Shown here: piece after piece, positions 30,733 to 40,059 of the stretch | How positions within the stretch are numbered: position 1 is the stretch's first letter | Layout of the letters: the number at the start of each line of letters is the position of its first letter | NCBI GenBank assembly: GCA_902793245.1 | Contig: CADBCX010000003.1 | Coordinates: 1 to 42,665 of the forward strand | Reading direction: 5' to 3' | Origin: an uncultured Eubacteriales bacterium | Lineage (GTDB): Bacteria; Bacillota; Clostridia; Christensenellales; Aristaeellaceae | DNA: 42,665 bases | Translations under genes and position numbers: made by a program | Notes under the pieces: model-generated | The model's input: only the letters and a program-made list of their open reading frames with translations | What the model was told of the DNA's origin: nothing | The model's database searches: none

Positions 30733-33700
30733 TCACCGCAGCGGAAACCGCGTTTCGTGGGTTTTGCCGTCGGAAACGAGGGTCACCCAGCCGTCGTCGG
30801 ATTTCACCCCGTCCAGGGTGACAAACAGGGAATCCGGGTCGGCGGTGAAATGGTAATTGGCGGTGCCAAAGCGGTAGACGAGGGTGAAGGAATCCATGGT
30901 TTCATGGCGGGCAGGATGCAGCCGCGCCCTGTCCCCCCGCTTTTCAAAGCCCAGCAGCTCTGTCACGATCACCCAGTACAGCCAGGCGGCGCTGCCGGTG
31001 TACCAGCTCCAGCCGCCCCGGCCTTTGTTTTCCCCCGCGTACACGTCGCCGCAGAGCACATAAGGTTCAGCCCGGTAGATCCGGGCTTTTTCTGTTGTGT
31101 CCGTGTGCTGCTCCGGCAGCACGGCCCGGGCGATTTCCCAGGCCAGGGCGGTTTCCCCCACCTGGCACAGGGCCAGGATGAGCCAGGGTACGGCGTGGGT
31201 GTACTGCCCGCCGTTTTCCCGGATGCCGGGCAGATACGCGCAAATATAGCCCGCGTTTTCCTCGGGGGTAAAGGGTGGGTCCAGGAGCTTCACCATGCCC
31301 GCTTCCCGGTCGTACAGCCTTTCCACCGCCGCCGCCAGCGCTGCCCGGGCGTGATGCCTCGGCGCACCGCCCAGCACGGCGAAGCACTGGCTGATCAGAT
31401 CGATGCGGGGCGGCGCGGTGTCGGGGCCGGCTAAAGGCGTTCCATCCTCGTACCAGGCCCGCAGATACCATTGCCCCGTCCAGGCGCTTTCCGCACTGTC
31501 CAGGACGGTTCTCCGCAGGGCCTGGTATTTCTCCCTGACCTCCGGCGGGCAATAGGGAAGAAATTCTTTTAGCACCAAAACGAAGAAGAAAGCCAGCCAC
31601 ACGCTTTCGCCGCCCACCCGGTTCATGCCGTCGTTCCAGTCGCCGCCGCCCATGCGGGGCAGGCCGTGTTCTCCGAAAGCCATGGAGTCAATGGCTCGAA
31701 CGCAATGGGACAAAAGCGGTTCCGTCCAGGGTGTTATATCCGGTTCCTCGTAACGGTCGGTTTCATTTTCAACCAGTGGCAGGGATTCCAGGTAGGAAAC
31801 CGGTTCCTCCAGAATCGTTTCGTCCCCGGTCACTTGGATATATTTGGAAGTAATGTAGGGCAGGAACAGCCTGTCGTCGCTGATGCGGGTGCGCACGCCG
31901 CGCAGGGGCGGATGCCACCAGTGCTGCACGTCGCCCTCCTTGTACTGGTGGGCGGCGCAGAGGAGAATGTGTTCCCGGACATATTCCGGCTCGGTGTACA
32001 GCAGGGCCAGGCAGTCCTGCAATTGATCCCGGAAGCCGATGGCCCCGCCCGCCTGATATGGGCCTAAGCGCCCCATGAGCCGGGACGCCCTGACTTGATA
32101 GGGCAGCCAGCGGTTCAGCATCCTGCCCAGGGCTTCGTCGAAGGAAAACAGCAGCAGGCGGGAGAGGCGCTCGCCCCAGAATCCGCGCACCGTCCTTGCC
32201 GCGTCGGCGGGGCCCTCCTTCAGCAGGGCGTCGAAGGCCTGTTTCGCGGCTTCCATGCTGCCCGCATGGCCCAAAGCCAGGGTCAGGCGCACAGGTTCCC
32301 GCGGGGGCAAGGTGATTTCCGCGCGGAACAGGGCAACGCTCCCGACGCCCTGCACGTTCGCCCGCAGCGCCAAAGGCACGTCCTGTCCATCCGTCCCGAA
32401 GCAGGACGCGGCGCAAAGAATCTGGGTTTTCGCCCCTTCCATGCCGGCCCAGGCCACGCCGGGGAAATCTCCGGCGGCTGCCGCCGCCAGAGAGCCGTCC
32501 GCCACGCAGCGGGCGGCATCCGCTTGCTCGCCCAGGGCGAAGCGCACCAGCCAGTACAGCTGGATCTGCTGTTCTTTCTCGCTTCTCAGCGTTACCGCGC
32601 GGATGCCAAGGGCCTTTTCCGCATGGGAAAACACGGCGGTCTGGCACAGCGTCTGCCCCGCCAGGGCGTGGTATGTGGCGATGCCCGGCTCGTACACCGC
32701 CGCGCCCCGGGCCAGGGGCCAGACGCGGCCTTCCTCATCCACGAAATAGATTTCCTCGCTGGGCGCGCCCCGGTACACGTCGGGCGTCTGCCGGGTGATG
32801 CGCCCCAGGCGGCTGTTCCCGGCGTAAGAGGACAGGATACCCGTTTCGCAAACCACCGTGCCAAACGACAATCCACACAGCAGATGATGCCACGGCACAG
32901 GCGCGGGCGATTTCACGCAGTACGCGCCTTCGCGGGTGTACCCGCCCAGGCCGTTGTCGGCAGCCAGGGTTCCGGGCAGCACCGCTTCGGGGATGCTCAG
33001 CGCTTTTTCTTCCCCTTCCGGAATGGAAACGCGCAAGGCGTTCAGCTGTTCCCGCAGGCTTTGCCCGCCCCGCAGGGTGAGCCGGGCCAGGCTTTCCAGG
33101 GCCAGCGCCTCCGTTTCCGTGCCGGAGGCCAGAAACACGCCGCCGGGCTGTCCCACCATGTCCCGGTCGAGGCTGACCCGGATACACTCCGTCACCCGGT
33201 CCCGGCAGGGCCGTTGGTATTCCTTCTCCTCCGGGCAGAAGAACAGCAGGTCGCAGCCAACGCCCCGCAGCCGCATCCAGGCGTGGGCTCGGAGCGCGTG
33301 GCGAATCAGGGCTTGTCCTGTTCCTTCATCCACCCGCACCAGCAGCACGGGAAGATTCCCGGAAATGCCCCAGCGCCAAAGCGCGTTCCTCGGCGCGGGC
33401 GGGAAAGCCTGCTGGTGGGGCTGGTTGGTAAACACCACCGCGCCCAGCACCTGCTGATACAGGCCCAGGGCGTTTCCCTCCAGCCGCAGCAGCCGGGCGG
33501 TCATGGCGGCTTGGGTCGCGGCCAGGGAGAAGGCCGCCTTCACCCGGCTGACGGAAAGGGGCGCTTGCTCCAGCCGCTCTTGGGTCTCCGCAAAGGCGGT
33601 CACGAAATACACCGCGCTCTTTCGATGGGCGGGAACCCGCAAAGAGACGGTGAGGGAACAGCAGGGAGACACCACGTCCCCGGTGCGGCAGGCCGTGGTT

Positions 33701-36700
33701 TCATCGCTTAACTGGGCGGGCCTGGCATAGGTTCCCAGCCGCCCCAGGAACAGGCCCCTGTCCCCCTGCCGCCGGATCACCAGCCCGCTTCCCACGGCGG
33801 CATGGCCGATCAGGGGCAGAATATCCTTTTCATCCCGCGGCAAACGTTCCGACAATAAACCGTGTTCGCCCCAGGGTGAAACCCGCACGGACAAATCCCG
33901 GAAGTTGGGGTGGGCCGCGTCGTCAGCCTGCCTGCCCTGGGCGATTTCCAGGAAGGATACGGCGTTCAGCCGCCGGTCTTCCGGGCCGGGATTTTCCAGG
34001 GACAGCGCCGCCACCGCCGCGCCGGTCAGAGGATCGACGCAGCAGGAAAGCGTGATTCGCAGGCCCTCCCAAACGGCGGGATAATGGACGGCACCGCCCT
34101 CGAAAACCGCGCTTCCCCGCACAGCGGGACGGAAATACGCCCCGCTTTTTTCATCCAACACATAGAATTGCGGGCCGGTCTGGGTCCCGGCTTCCGGGTC
34201 AAACCGTGTGGCCTGCATGCCTTTGTGGGCCAGAACTCCCTGGCCGTTGGCGGTCAGTACCCACGTAGTGCTGTTTCCGTACAGGACGTTAGCGTCCACC
34301 GGCAGGCCGGACCGGGGCGAACGGCGGAAGGAGCCGGGCGCAGTTTCTTCCTGCCGGGAAGCGGGAACGTCTTTCCGCCGAAGCGCTTTCGCCGGCGCCC
34401 GTTCCAGCAGCAAATCACTGTGCGCTTTTGCTTCCGGCGGCGTCATGAACGCCTTCACCAGCACATTGTCCCGCAGGGCGTTGCACAGGGCGCACAGGAT
34501 CATCCCCTGGTGGTGGGCCATGTGGCTTTTCACGATCCGGGGCACAGGGCCGATGCGCTGGGGCGTGTAGTCCGCGGCCTCAAACAGGCCGTGCTCATCC
34601 GCCCAGCCCAGCTTCCGCATCCGTTCCAGGTTTTCCGCCGCCGCCCAGGGAAAGAAGGGCAGGGCCAGCATGGAAGCGTAAGGGGCCACCACCTGCCCCG
34701 CGGTTTCCTGGCTCCGCGCCAGAACGGGCAAGCCGAAGGCCCGGTACTGGTAATTCAGCTCCGGGTCGAAGGCGGCGTATCCGCTTTCGCTGACGCCGAA
34801 GGGCCGTTCAGGATGATCGCTCATCTGGATACGGATGGCGTTCAGGCAGCTTTCCCCCAGCAGCGTGCCGGGGGTCAGGGGCAGCAGCAGATTCGGCATC
34901 AGGTATTCAAACAGGGTGCCGCCCCAACTCAGCAGCGCCGCGCCGCCGCCCGCCCGGGTACAGGCCCGGTTCAGCCGCGCCCAGTGCTTCCGCTTCACCT
35001 GGCCCGTCATCATGGCGATGTAGGAAGTGAGCCGCGCTTCGCTGGCCAGGGTGTCATAATGCGCGGCGGTGGGGCGGTTCGCTTCCGCGTCCCAGCCGAT
35101 ATAAAACAGGTTTTTCTTTTCATCGTACAGCGCCCGGAAATCCGCCTGCCGCGCCAGGGCGTCCAGCCGGGCGGGAAGATTGGCGGCGTATTCCGGCAGC
35201 TCTGGCAGATGGCCGCGGCAGATTTGAGCGCAGCAAAGCAGGCAGGCCGTCAGGTTGCCGCTGTCCACCGTGGACACGAACCGGGGCGGCAGGGCGTCCC
35301 CCGTTTCCAGGCTATACCAGTTATAAAAATGTCCCTTCCAGGTATCCAGCTTTTCCAGGGTTTGGAGGGTTTCGTTCAGCCGCTTCGCCATGGCGGCGGA
35401 GGAGATGAAATTCAGCTCCCTTGCCGCGCAGCAGGAAAGCAGATACAGGCCGATGTTCGTGGGCGACGTGCGCAGCGCCGGGCCCTTGGCCGGGTCGGTC
35501 TGCACATTGTCCGGTGGCAGGAACAGGGTGTCGGCGGTCACGCTGTCCTCAAAAAAGCGCCAGGTGGCGCGGGCGGTGTTCCGCACGGTTTCCTTCTGGG
35601 CTTCCGTCATCTGCCGCTGCTGATCGGCAGGCGCGTCTGAAAACCGCGCCAGCAAAGGGACCGCAATCCAGCCGATGCCCGCGATCACGCCTGCGGTGAA
35701 CCCGCCCGGCAGCATCGCCAGCGCCAGCATGCCCGCGCCCGCGGCAAGCTGGGCCAGTTGGCAGGATAGAGGAAGCTGGGTTTCATCCTCCGATTGCGCC
35801 GCCGTGACCCAGGAAAGCAGGCTGCGATGGCTGACAAACTGCCGCCACAAAGCGCGGCCCATGGCGTCCAGGGTCGTTTGCGCCTTGCCCGGCAGCAGGC
35901 AAAGCCGCTGCCCCATGCCGCGCAGGGGCCAGGGCAGGCCCAGCAGAAACAGACCGGGCAGGTTCAGGCCCGCTCCGGCCAGCAAAAGGATGCTTTGGGC
36001 AGCGGGAACCAGCGAGCGCCGCAGGTTATCCCAAAGCTTGTGGCGGGACAGCAGGTACAGCCGCCCGTCCAACAGGAAAGGCAGCAGCTGCCAGTCGCCC
36101 CGGGTCCAGCGGTGGAGCCGCTTCCGCCACCCGGATAGCGCGGCGGGATGGGTGTCGTACAACACGATGTCGTCAGCCAGGGCGCTGCCCGTGATTTCAC
36201 CCTCGATCAGGTCATGGCTCAGCAGCCGCCCGGCGGGCAAACGCCCTTCCAGCGCTTTCAGCCAGGCTTCCGGGGCGTAAATGCCCTTGCCCACGAAGGA
36301 GCCTTTTCCAAACACATCCTGATACACATCCTGGACGGACAGGCAATAGGGATCGGCCCCGCCCCTGCCGCCCAGCAGCTTTTGCGTGCGGGTGCGCACG
36401 CTGTCCGCGGCGGTTTCCATCCGGGGCTGGATCACGTTCACCCGGCCTTTCTGCAAAGGATGCAGCATCGTTCCCACCAGCTTCAGCGCCGCTCCCGCGG
36501 GCAGGAAGGTATCGGCGTCCAGGGTGATCACATAGGCATACCGCCCATGGAGTTCCTTTCCGCTCATGGACATATACAGAAATGTATCCCGGCATTCCCC
36601 CTCAACAATCAGCCGGTTCAGCGCTTCCAAAGCGCCGCGCTTGCGCTCCCGGCCCGTGTACATCCTTTGGCCCATGTCCCATTTCCGGGCGCGGTGCAGG

Positions 36701-38124
36701 TACAGGAAGCCGCCGCCCTGCTGCCGGTTCAGCGCTTCGATGCTGAGGCGGGCCGCCAGGAGGATTTCTTCATCCTCGGGCATGGTTTCCTCCCGGCTGT
36801 CGGCAAAGTCGCCCAGGAGCATGTATTCCAGGTTAGGGCCGGGGTTCGCCGCCCGCAGCACCGCCAGCTGCCGCGCCATGCGCATGGCCTGCTTCCGCGA
36901 CGTGAGCAGGCAGGGCGCCACGATCAGCGTCCGGTTTTCAGGCGTCAGCCGGTTCAGGGCGATCCGGGGCAGCATCCGGGCCGGGAAGAAAGGACGGAGG
37001 ATGCGATAATACACCGTCCGAACGATTTCCGACGCGCAAAGCGGCACGAAAGGCCATACATACCACGGCGCCTTCAGCCAAACCGCCAGCCCCAGGGACA
37101 GCGCGGCGGCGGCGTACAAGGGCAGCAGAAACAAGCCCTGCCGATGCTTCCGGGGAAAACCGGAAATCCTCTTTCCCAGCGCAAGGCCGATCAGATCGGG
37201 CCGTTCAATCAGATAGTAGCCCGCTTCCCCTTCCGCGCCGGTTTTGTTTTTCGCCAATTCCACCGCCGTTTGCGCCAGCTTCCCTTCGGATGTATGAAAC
37301 CGCTTCGCCAGGCGGCAGGCGCATCGGCGATAGTACGCCCGGCTTTCCGCGTCCATATGGCGGTAGGTGTCCTCTTTCCCCAGCGCCGCCACCGGGCTGA
37401 GGCGTTCCGCGATGCGGTCATAGGGCAGCCTTTCCGCGGCGCGAAGGGCAGCGATGACGCGCCCCATCCGCAAGCCGTCCCGTTCCCATTGGGTTTGAGC
37501 GGTTTTCAGGGCTTCGGCTGCCTTTGCCCCCGCCTGCGCCAACAATTCATCCGCCCGGGCCAGGGCCTCCGCGTCCTCCCGCTCGTCCAGACGCAGCAGC
37601 ACCATGGCAAGCAGAATGGGGTCATGGGGCAAAAATTCTTTCTGTCCCTGGGCAAGGGCATCAGCCCAGGAATGGGATTGCCGGTATAAGCCCGCTTCCT
37701 GGATACAGGTATCCAACAGATCGGATACTTCCTCCAATAAGGCGCAGGCCAGCGCTTGGGGCAGCAGGTCAATTTCCGCCTGGGTCAAGGCCGCTTCCCC
37801 CAGCGCTTTCCGGAAAATGCATACCAACCCGCCCGGAGTCAGTTCTTCTTCCTGTATGGCTTTCCGCGCCAGGAGCAGCAGCCGGGGCGTTCCCTGTATG
37901 GCGGGCAGCCTCGGAGCGAAACGCAGGTCCCGGCCCAGGGCATCGGCGGCGTCCAGCAGCAGCGGGACATGGTCTTCCACCCACTGCCCCGCAGGGGGCA
38001 CATCCTCCCGGGGAACGCGCTGAATCGCCTGCGCCGCCCGGCGGATACGGCTGGCAATGCCTGCGGGGGAACGCAGGCGGGCAAGCCCGGTGATTGGCTG
38101 GGAATTCTTGGTCTTCTGCTGCAT
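30733..38124 (-). CDS. Cyclic beta-1,2-glucan synthase-like GT84/GH94 protein
   Basis: A 2463-aa membrane enzyme. ATG at 38124 is chosen because GGAGGCG precedes it; the open frame begins earlier at a TTG. An N-terminal helical region (1-290) is followed by membrane spans (about 300-365), a GT84 glycosyltransferase domain with DxD motif (D536-A-D538 in ITLDADTFLP) and RWTRGDWQLLPF near 672, more membrane spans (about 695-840), a glycoamylase-like cyclisation domain (GH189-like; FYNWYSLETG, SWGGTLFEYLMP), and GH94-type domains ending in a phosphorylase-like catalytic region with GGGDWNDGMN (D2162, D2165). NdvB and clostridial relatives make cyclic beta-1,2-glucan from UDP-glucose. This copy is somewhat shorter than the ~2800 aa typical of proteobacteria but shows all modules. 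No export partner is adjacent. Confidence 0.9.
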   Translation of the reverse strand: MQQKTKNSQPITGLARLRSPAGIASRIRRAAQAIQRVPREDVPPAGQWVEDHVPLLLDAADALGRDLRFAPRLPAIQGTPRLLLLARKAIQEEELTPGGLVCIFRKALGEAALTQAEIDLLPQALACALLEEVSDLLDTCIQEAGLYRQSHSWADALAQGQKEFLPHDPILLAMVLLRLDEREDAEALARADELLAQAGAKAAEALKTAQTQWERDGLRMGRVIAALRAAERLPYDRIAERLSPVAALGKEDTYRHMDAESRAYYRRCACRLAKRFHTSEGKLAQTAVELAKNKTGAEGEAGYYLIERPDLIGLALGKRISGFPRKHRQGLFLLPLYAAAALSLGLAVWLKAPWYVWPFVPLCASEIVRTVYYRILRPFFPARMLPRIALNRLTPENRTLIVAPCLLTSRKQAMRMARQLAVLRAANPGPNLEYMLLGDFADSREETMPEDEEILLAARLSIEALNRQQGGGFLYLHRARKWDMGQRMYTGRERKRGALEALNRLIVEGECRDTFLYMSMSGKELHGRYAYVITLDADTFLPAGAALKLVGTMLHPLQKGRVNVIQPRMETAADSVRTRTQKLLGGRGGADPYCLSVQDVYQDVFGKGSFVGKGIYAPEAWLKALEGRLPAGRLLSHDLIEGEITGSALADDIVLYDTHPAALSGWRKRLHRWTRGDWQLLPFLLDGRLYLLSRHKLWDNLRRSLVPAAQSILLLAGAGLNLPGLFLLGLPWPLRGMGQRLCLLPGKAQTTLDAMGRALWRQFVSHRSLLSWVTAAQSEDETQLPLSCQLAQLAAGAGMLALAMLPGGFTAGVIAGIGWIAVPLLARFSDAPADQQRQMTEAQKETVRNTARATWRFFEDSVTADTLFLPPDNVQTDPAKGPALRTSPTNIGLYLLSCCAARELNFISSAAMAKRLNETLQTLEKLDTWKGHFYNWYSLETGDALPPRFVSTVDSGNLTACLLCCAQICRGHLPELPEYAANLPARLDALARQADFRALYDEKKNLFYIGWDAEANRPTAAHYDTLASEARLTSYIAMMTGQVKRKHWARLNRACTRAGGGAALLSWGGTLFEYLMPNLLLPLTPGTLLGESCLNAIRIQMSDHPERPFGVSESGYAAFDPELNYQYRAFGLPVLARSQETAGQVVAPYASMLALPFFPWAAAENLERMRKLGWADEHGLFEAADYTPQRIGPVPRIVKSHMAHHQGMILCALCNALRDNVLVKAFMTPPEAKAHSDLLLERAPAKALRRKDVPASRQEETAPGSFRRSPRSGLPVDANVLYGNSTTWVLTANGQGVLAHKGMQATRFDPEAGTQTGPQFYVLDEKSGAYFRPAVRGSAVFEGGAVHYPAVWEGLRITLSCCVDPLTGAAVAALSLENPGPEDRRLNAVSFLEIAQGRQADDAAHPNFRDLSVRVSPWGEHGLLSERLPRDEKDILPLIGHAAVGSGLVIRRQGDRGLFLGRLGTYARPAQLSDETTACRTGDVVSPCCSLTVSLRVPAHRKSAVYFVTAFAETQERLEQAPLSVSRVKAAFSLAATQAAMTARLLRLEGNALGLYQQVLGAVVFTNQPHQQAFPPAPRNALWRWGISGNLPVLLVRVDEGTGQALIRHALRAHAWMRLRGVGCDLLFFCPEEKEYQRPCRDRVTECIRVSLDRDMVGQPGGVFLASGTETEALALESLARLTLRGGQSLREQLNALRVSIPEGEEKALSIPEAVLPGTLAADNGLGGYTREGAYCVKSPAPVPWHHLLCGLSFGTVVCETGILSSYAGNSRLGRITRQTPDVYRGAPSEEIYFVDEEGRVWPLARGAAVYEPGIATYHALAGQTLCQTAVFSHAEKALGIRAVTLRSEKEQQIQLYWLVRFALGEQADAARCVADGSLAAAAAGDFPGVAWAGMEGAKTQILCAASCFGTDGQDVPLALRANVQGVGSVALFRAEITLPPREPVRLTLALGHAGSMEAAKQAFDALLKEGPADAARTVRGFWGERLSRLLLFSFDEALGRMLNRWLPYQVRASRLMGRLGPYQAGGAIGFRDQLQDCLALLYTEPEYVREHILLCAAHQYKEGDVQHWWHPPLRGVRTRISDDRLFLPYITSKYIQVTGDETILEEPVSYLESLPLVENETDRYEEPDITPWTEPLLSHCVRAIDSMAFGEHGLPRMGGGDWNDGMNRVGGESVWLAFFFVLVLKEFLPYCPPEVREKYQALRRTVLDSAESAWTGQWYLRAWYEDGTPLAGPDTAPPRIDLISQCFAVLGGAPRHHARAALAAAVERLYDREAGMVKLLDPPFTPEENAGYICAYLPGIRENGGQYTHAVPWLILALCQVGETALAWEIARAVLPEQHTDTTEKARIYRAEPYVLCGDVYAGENKGRGGWSWYTGSAAWLYWVIVTELLGFEKRGDRARLHPARHETMDSFTLVYRFGTANYHFTADPDSLFVTLDGVKSDDGWVTLVSDGKTHETRFPLR

Positions 38125-38290
38125 GAAACGCCTCCGGCACATCAATTTATGGGTTGTACTATTTTGCTTCAAAGCGGCCTGAATTATGTACCGTCATCCG
38201 CCACGGGCAGCGCGGTTTTCCCGAACTTTCCCTGCATGGTTTTTCCATCGGCATGGCATGATAAAGGCAGGAAAAAGGGGGGATGAACAG

Positions 38291-39964
38291 TTGAGTTGGA
38301 TTTTCGGGGCAGTGCAGCTTTTGGCCACGGGCGTCATGGGAATCTATTTTTACACGCAGCTCAAGCGCCAGCAGCAGGCCCAGCCGAGAAACGGGCGGGA
38401 GAGCGCGAAGGAGATGGAAAACCTGCGCCGGATGCGGGCGGTTTCCCTGTCGGAACCGCTGAGCGAGCACGTGCGGCCCCGGCGCTTAGAGGATATTATC
38501 GGCCAGGAGGAAGGGATTCGCTCGCTGATGGCGATTTTATGCGGCAGCAATCCCCAGCACGTGATCATCTACGGCCCGCCGGGCATCGGCAAAACCTGCG
38601 CCGCGCGGCTGGCCCTGGAAGCGGCGAAGCAAAGCCCCGGCACGCCGTTCCAGCAGAACGCGCCGTTCATTGAAATGGACGCCACCTGCGTGCGCTTTGA
38701 CGAACGGGCTATCGCCGACCCGCTGATCGGCAGCGTCCACGACCCCATCTACCAGGGCGCGGGGCCGCTGGGCGTGGCGGGCGTGCCCCAGCCCAAGCCC
38801 GGCGCGGTAAGCCGCGCCCACGGCGGCGTGCTGTTCCTGGACGAGATCGGAGAGCTGCATCCGATTCAGATGAACAAGCTGTTGAAAGTATTGGAAGACA
38901 GAAAGGTGCAGTTCGAGTCCGCGTATTACAACCCCGATGACACCGGCACGCCGCGCTATGTGCACGACATTTTCAAGAACGGCCTGCCCGCGGACTTCCG
39001 GCTGATCGGCGCCACCACCCGCAGCCCGGAGGAGCTGCCCCCCGCCCTGCGCTCCCGGTGCATGGAAATCTTTTTCCGCGCCCTGAACCCGGAGGAAATC
39101 GCCCGCATCGCCTATGAAGCGGCGGAACGGGCGGGTTTTGCCATGGAGAAAGACACGGCGGCGCTGACGGGCCGATACGCCGCCTGCGGGCGCGATGCGG
39201 TGAACATGGTGCAGATGGCCTCCGGCGCGGCGCAGCTGGAGGGCCGGAAGGATATCCAAAGAAGCGACATGGAATGGGTGATCGAATCGGGCCACTATGC
39301 CCGGCAGCCGGGCCGGGAGGTCAGCACGGAAAACCGCGTGGGCCGCGTGCACGGCCTGGCAGTCAGCGGCAGCCACCAGGGAACGGTGATGGAGATCGAG
39401 GCGGTGGCGGCTCCCGGCACGGGCCGCATCCGCATTACCGGCATCGTGGAGGAAGAAGAACTGGGCGGCGGAGCGCATACCGTGCGGCGGAAATCCATGG
39501 CCCACGCCTCGGCGGAAAACGTGATCACCCTGCTTCGCCGCCTGGGGTACGCGGATGAGCGCACGGATTTGCATATTAACTTTCCCGGCGGCGCGCCGGT
39601 GGACGGCCCCTCAGCGGGCGTCGCCATGGCGGTGGCGGCGGTCAGCGCCCTGACCCATCAGCCCGTGGACGGCGGCGCGGCCATTACCGGGGAAATCGGC
39701 GTGCAGGGAAATGTCCTGCCCGTGGGCGGTGTCCCTGCCAAGGCGGAAGCCGCAAGGCTGGCGGGATTGAAGCGGGTGCTGGCGCCAAGGGAAAACGCCA
39801 TGGAACGCTTTCATGACGCGGGCATTCAGGTCGTTTTGATCGACACCCTCCAGGACGCCTTGAGGGAAATGCTGCTGCCCGCCCAGGAAGCGGCGGAAAC
39901 AGGCGAAGCCTCGCTGTCCCCGGCCAAGCCCCTCGCCGCCGCATCTATTACAGTACAAGGCTAA
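38291..39964 (+). CDS. lonB: ATP-dependent protease LonB
   Basis: A 557-aa membrane-anchored Lon-like protease. TTG at 38291 is chosen because GGGGGG precedes it and the resulting N-terminus (SWIFGAVQLLATGVMGIYFY) matches the start of Bacillus LonB and its membrane helix (2-22). The family segment SLSEPLSEHVRPRRLEDIIGQEEGI leads to the AAA+ domain, Walker A GPPGIGKT (95-102) and Walker B GGVLFLDEIGELHPIQMNK. The protease domain has the Ser-Lys dyad S441 (DGPSAG) and K484. LonB acts in the forespore in Bacillus subtilis; lonA follows directly as it does there. It is divergent from the glucan synthase gene. Confidence 0.95.
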   Translation: MSWIFGAVQLLATGVMGIYFYTQLKRQQQAQPRNGRESAKEMENLRRMRAVSLSEPLSEHVRPRRLEDIIGQEEGIRSLMAILCGSNPQHVIIYGPPGIGKTCAARLALEAAKQSPGTPFQQNAPFIEMDATCVRFDERAIADPLIGSVHDPIYQGAGPLGVAGVPQPKPGAVSRAHGGVLFLDEIGELHPIQMNKLLKVLEDRKVQFESAYYNPDDTGTPRYVHDIFKNGLPADFRLIGATTRSPEELPPALRSRCMEIFFRALNPEEIARIAYEAAERAGFAMEKDTAALTGRYAACGRDAVNMVQMASGAAQLEGRKDIQRSDMEWVIESGHYARQPGREVSTENRVGRVHGLAVSGSHQGTVMEIEAVAAPGTGRIRITGIVEEEELGGGAHTVRRKSMAHASAENVITLLRRLGYADERTDLHINFPGGAPVDGPSAGVAMAVAAVSALTHQPVDGGAAITGEIGVQGNVLPVGGVPAKAEAARLAGLKRVLAPRENAMERFHDAGIQVVLIDTLQDALREMLLPAQEAAETGEASLSPAKPLAAASITVQG

Positions 39965-39968
39965 AAGG

Positions 39969-39997
39969 TTGCAATTTGCGACAGCATCAGATATAAT
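39969..39997 (+). promoter_or_regulatory. Sigma-A promoter of lonA
   Basis: TTGCAA (39969-39974) and a perfect TATAAT (39992-39997) are 17 bp apart, the same pair as at the C69 dipeptidase. It starts 5 bases after the lonB stop and gives lonA its own transcript, about 60 bases before its start codon. No CIRCE or HrcA-like palindrome was seen. Confidence 0.8.
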
Positions 39998-40059
39998 ATT
40001 GAATCACCGGAAAACTGTATTCATTCCGGAAAACCAAGCCGAAAAAACAGGGAGACAAT

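Noticed and set aside
32095..37689. Long plus-strand frames (538, 576 and 513 codons) over the glucan synthase gene
   Set aside because: They have no ribosome binding site or family resemblance and show the composition expected of antisense frames in a G+C-rich gene.
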